Of a stretch of 7,019 nucleotides of DNA, positions 6,251-7,019 are shown piece after piece. The stretch's first letter is position 1, and each line of letters begins with the position of its first letter. Under the pieces are notes generated by a model. It did no database searches. It saw only the letters and a list, made by a program, of their open reading frames with translations, and was not told where the DNA came from. The translations under genes were made by a program, and so were the position numbers. Origin of the DNA: Rickettsia typhi (GTDB lineage: Bacteria > Pseudomonadota > Gammaproteobacteria > Burkholderiales > Burkholderiaceae_C); the NCBI GenBank assembly GCA_943325485.2, contig CALPPP020000063.1, forward strand, positions 1 to 7,019. Reading direction: 5' to 3'.

Positions 6251-6577
6251 TTACGAAAATCTCAAAACCAAGCCCGACTGCTCGCTGGCATCCCTGCTGA
6301 GTCGCTGCCAAAACTCGCCTTGGCCTTTGGTGTCTTGCCAAAGTTGTCCATCAAACCGAAAGTGGTACCCGCCACTGCGAGCAGCCAGCCATACCTCTTG
6401 CAAAGGCTTTTGCAAATTGACCACGATTTGGCTGCGGTTGGGGAAGGTCAGGGTGATCATGCCTCCCGTGCGTTGGTTGTCAATGTCGGCGTCGCTGCTG
6501 TCGTTCAAGCTGTCGCAGAGCTGCTCTAAACGGCCCAGCAGAGCCTCGGCGTGGTTCATGAATTCCTGATCGGTCAT
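6251..6577 (-). CDS. cyaY: Iron donor protein CyaY (bacterial frataxin)
   Basis: Small cytoplasmic frataxin that binds iron and modulates IscS-dependent Fe–S cluster assembly. The 108-residue length equals that of the family. The N-terminal helix and first strand carry the acidic iron-binding ridge (E5, E11, E18, D22, D26, D29, D31, D33). The core [15 protein letters not shown] (31–45) is followed by [18 protein letters not shown] (56–73) and [14 protein letters not shown], all characteristic. ATG 6577 is chosen because the MTDQEF opening aligns with known CyaY N-termini. A Met six codons later (6559) has a better Shine-Dalgarno (CAGGA) but would remove part of the first helix. The stop lies 12 bp from the convergent mrcA stop. 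The gene diverges from lptM with 36 bp between starts, so its promoter probably lies within or near the start of lptM. Confidence 0.95.
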   Translation of the reverse strand: MTDQEFMNHAEALLGRLEQLCDSLNDSSDADIDNQRTGGMITLTFPNRSQIVVNLQKPLQEVWLAARSGGYHFRFDGQLWQDTKGQGEFWQRLSRDASEQSGLVLRFS

Positions 6578-6613
6578 TGGATGCGTACTTGCTTCTAGAA
6601 AGGGGTAAGAGGG

Positions 6614-6817
6614 ATGGCTACAATTTCAACCATGACATGGCAGATTCTAGGCAGACGCATCCTCCTCGCACTCAGCATGGTTTTTGGCTTGGTGGCGTGT
6701 GGTCAAAAAGGTGCGCTCTTTATTCCCACCGACCCCGAGGCCAGCGATCGCGCTGTGTTCCCCCAAGTCTTGGTGCCCGACATCCGGTCTGCTCCCCCCC
6801 CTTCTTCCCAGCCCTGA
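6614..6817 (+). CDS. lptM: LPS-assembly lipoprotein LptM (YifL family)
   Basis: Small outer-membrane lipoprotein; the family (formerly YifL) is known to bind the LptD/LptE translocon and assist its maturation. The 67-residue protein has a basic n-region (GRR at 13–15), a hydrophobic core and a lipobox L-V-A-C with acylated C29, followed by the family signature [10 protein letters not shown] (29–38). The tail is Pro/Ser-rich. The start at 6614 has AGGGG 8 nt upstream and gives a 28-residue signal peptide. A second Met at 6632 also yields a valid signal peptide and sits at the expected transcription start of a TACAAT box, so a leaderless shorter form is possible. A run of eight C (6794–6801) near the 3′ end codes for prolines. 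It precedes lysA by 24 bp, the usual linkage, and is divergent from cyaY. Confidence 0.9.
   Translation: MATISTMTWQILGRRILLALSMVFGLVACGQKGALFIPTDPEASDRAVFPQVLVPDIRSAPPPSSQP
6619..6624 (+). promoter_or_regulatory. Possible -10 element inside the 5′ end of lptM
   Basis: TACAAT has five of six consensus bases. A start site 7–8 nt downstream would fall at about 6631–6632, on the second in-frame ATG of lptM. No convincing -35 is seen at 16–18 bp; the region at 6596–6601 reads TAGAAA. It could drive lptM–lysA, or be coincidental coding sequence. Confidence 0.3.
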
Positions 6818-6841
6818 CACTCTGTTCTCTTTGTTTTTTAC

Positions 6842-7019
6842 ATGACCTCACTCGCCTTGCCTGGTGCACCCTATTTTTCACGTCGTGAAGGTCAGTTGTT
6901 TTGCGAAGAGCTGGCTTTGTCCAACCTGACCGCGCAGCACGGCACACCGCTGTTTGTGTACTCCAAAGCCGCCATGCTGGGCGCTTTGGCCCCATACCAA
7001 AAGGCTTTCGCAGGACGGG
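6842..7019 (+). CDS. lysA: Diaminopimelate decarboxylase, N-terminal 59 residues (cut by window end)
   Basis: PLP enzyme that converts meso-diaminopimelate to lysine in the last step of lysine synthesis. The visible part starts MTSLALPGAPYFSRREGQL and contains the family's N-terminal hallmark QHGTPLFVYSKAAM (residues 34–47), the first β-strand of the alanine-racemase-like barrel. The PLP lysine and the rest lie beyond the window. The start is the first ATG after lptM, and the extent before the HGTPLFVYS motif matches LysA of related bacteria. No Shine-Dalgarno is visible: the 20 nt upstream are T/C-rich (…TTTGTTTTTTAC). It probably depends on co-transcription with lptM. It consumes the same meso-diaminopimelate that supplies the peptidoglycan precursors used by MrcA. 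Confidence 0.92.
   Translation, partial: MTSLALPGAPYFSRREGQLFCEELALSNLTAQHGTPLFVYSKAAMLGALAPYQKAFAGR

Noticed and set aside
6251..6559. Shorter cyaY from the second Met with its better Shine-Dalgarno
   Set aside because: The first six residues match the conserved CyaY N-terminus and contribute to the acidic first helix, so the longer form is preferred, though not proven.
1..7019. Search for tRNA, rRNA, CRISPR repeats, insertion sequence ends or prophage genes
   Set aside because: None was seen. Nearly all of the window is covered by conserved housekeeping and pilus genes in a typical chromosomal order.

Overview
The window looks like chromosome from a betaproteobacterium of the Burkholderiales, most likely the family Comamonadaceae. 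The gene order aroK–pilQ…pilM / mrcA / cyaY / lptM–lysA is a familiar arrangement in that group, base composition is moderately GC-rich, and the protein motifs fit. The genus assignment is inference; a freshwater, Limnohabitans- or Rhodoferax-like lineage is plausible but cannot be proven from this sequence.

Left half (1–3732, minus strand): one tightly packed operon read right to left, pilM → pilN → pilO-pilP → pilQ → aroK. Each pil gene overlaps the next by 4 nt (ATGA), and aroK starts 13 nt after the pilQ stop. The pil products should build the inner-membrane alignment platform (PilM, PilN, PilO), its periplasmic link (PilP) and the outer-membrane secretin (PilQ) of a type IV pilus or DNA-uptake machine. 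The set is unusually reduced. PilM lacks most of its nucleotide-binding half. PilO and PilP are joined in a single 308-residue polypeptide with no separate PilP lipoprotein. PilQ is only 433 residues, with no N-terminal AMIN-type region. The inner-membrane components are also strikingly rich in tryptophan and glutamine. In size and order the set recalls the compact HofMNOPQ/ComA–E loci of gammaproteobacteria more than the large PilMNOPQ of Pseudomonas or Neisseria. This is the most interesting part of the window.

Middle (3733–3859): a 127-bp divergent intergenic region between pilM and mrcA. It holds a strong Shine-Dalgarno for pilM, a perfect 14-bp palindrome and a possible -10 element for mrcA.

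Right half (3860–7019): mrcA (plus) encodes a full-length bifunctional class A penicillin-binding protein (PBP1A) with all transglycosylase and transpeptidase motifs. It converges on cyaY (minus, bacterial frataxin) with a 12-bp gap. cyaY diverges from lptM (plus, small lipoprotein), which is followed 24 bp later by lysA (plus, diaminopimelate decarboxylase), cut by the window end. mrcA and lysA both relate to cell-wall/meso-diaminopimelate metabolism, LptM to outer-membrane LPS-transport assembly and CyaY to iron–sulfur metabolism. No RNA genes, insertion sequences, CRISPR arrays or prophage genes were seen.
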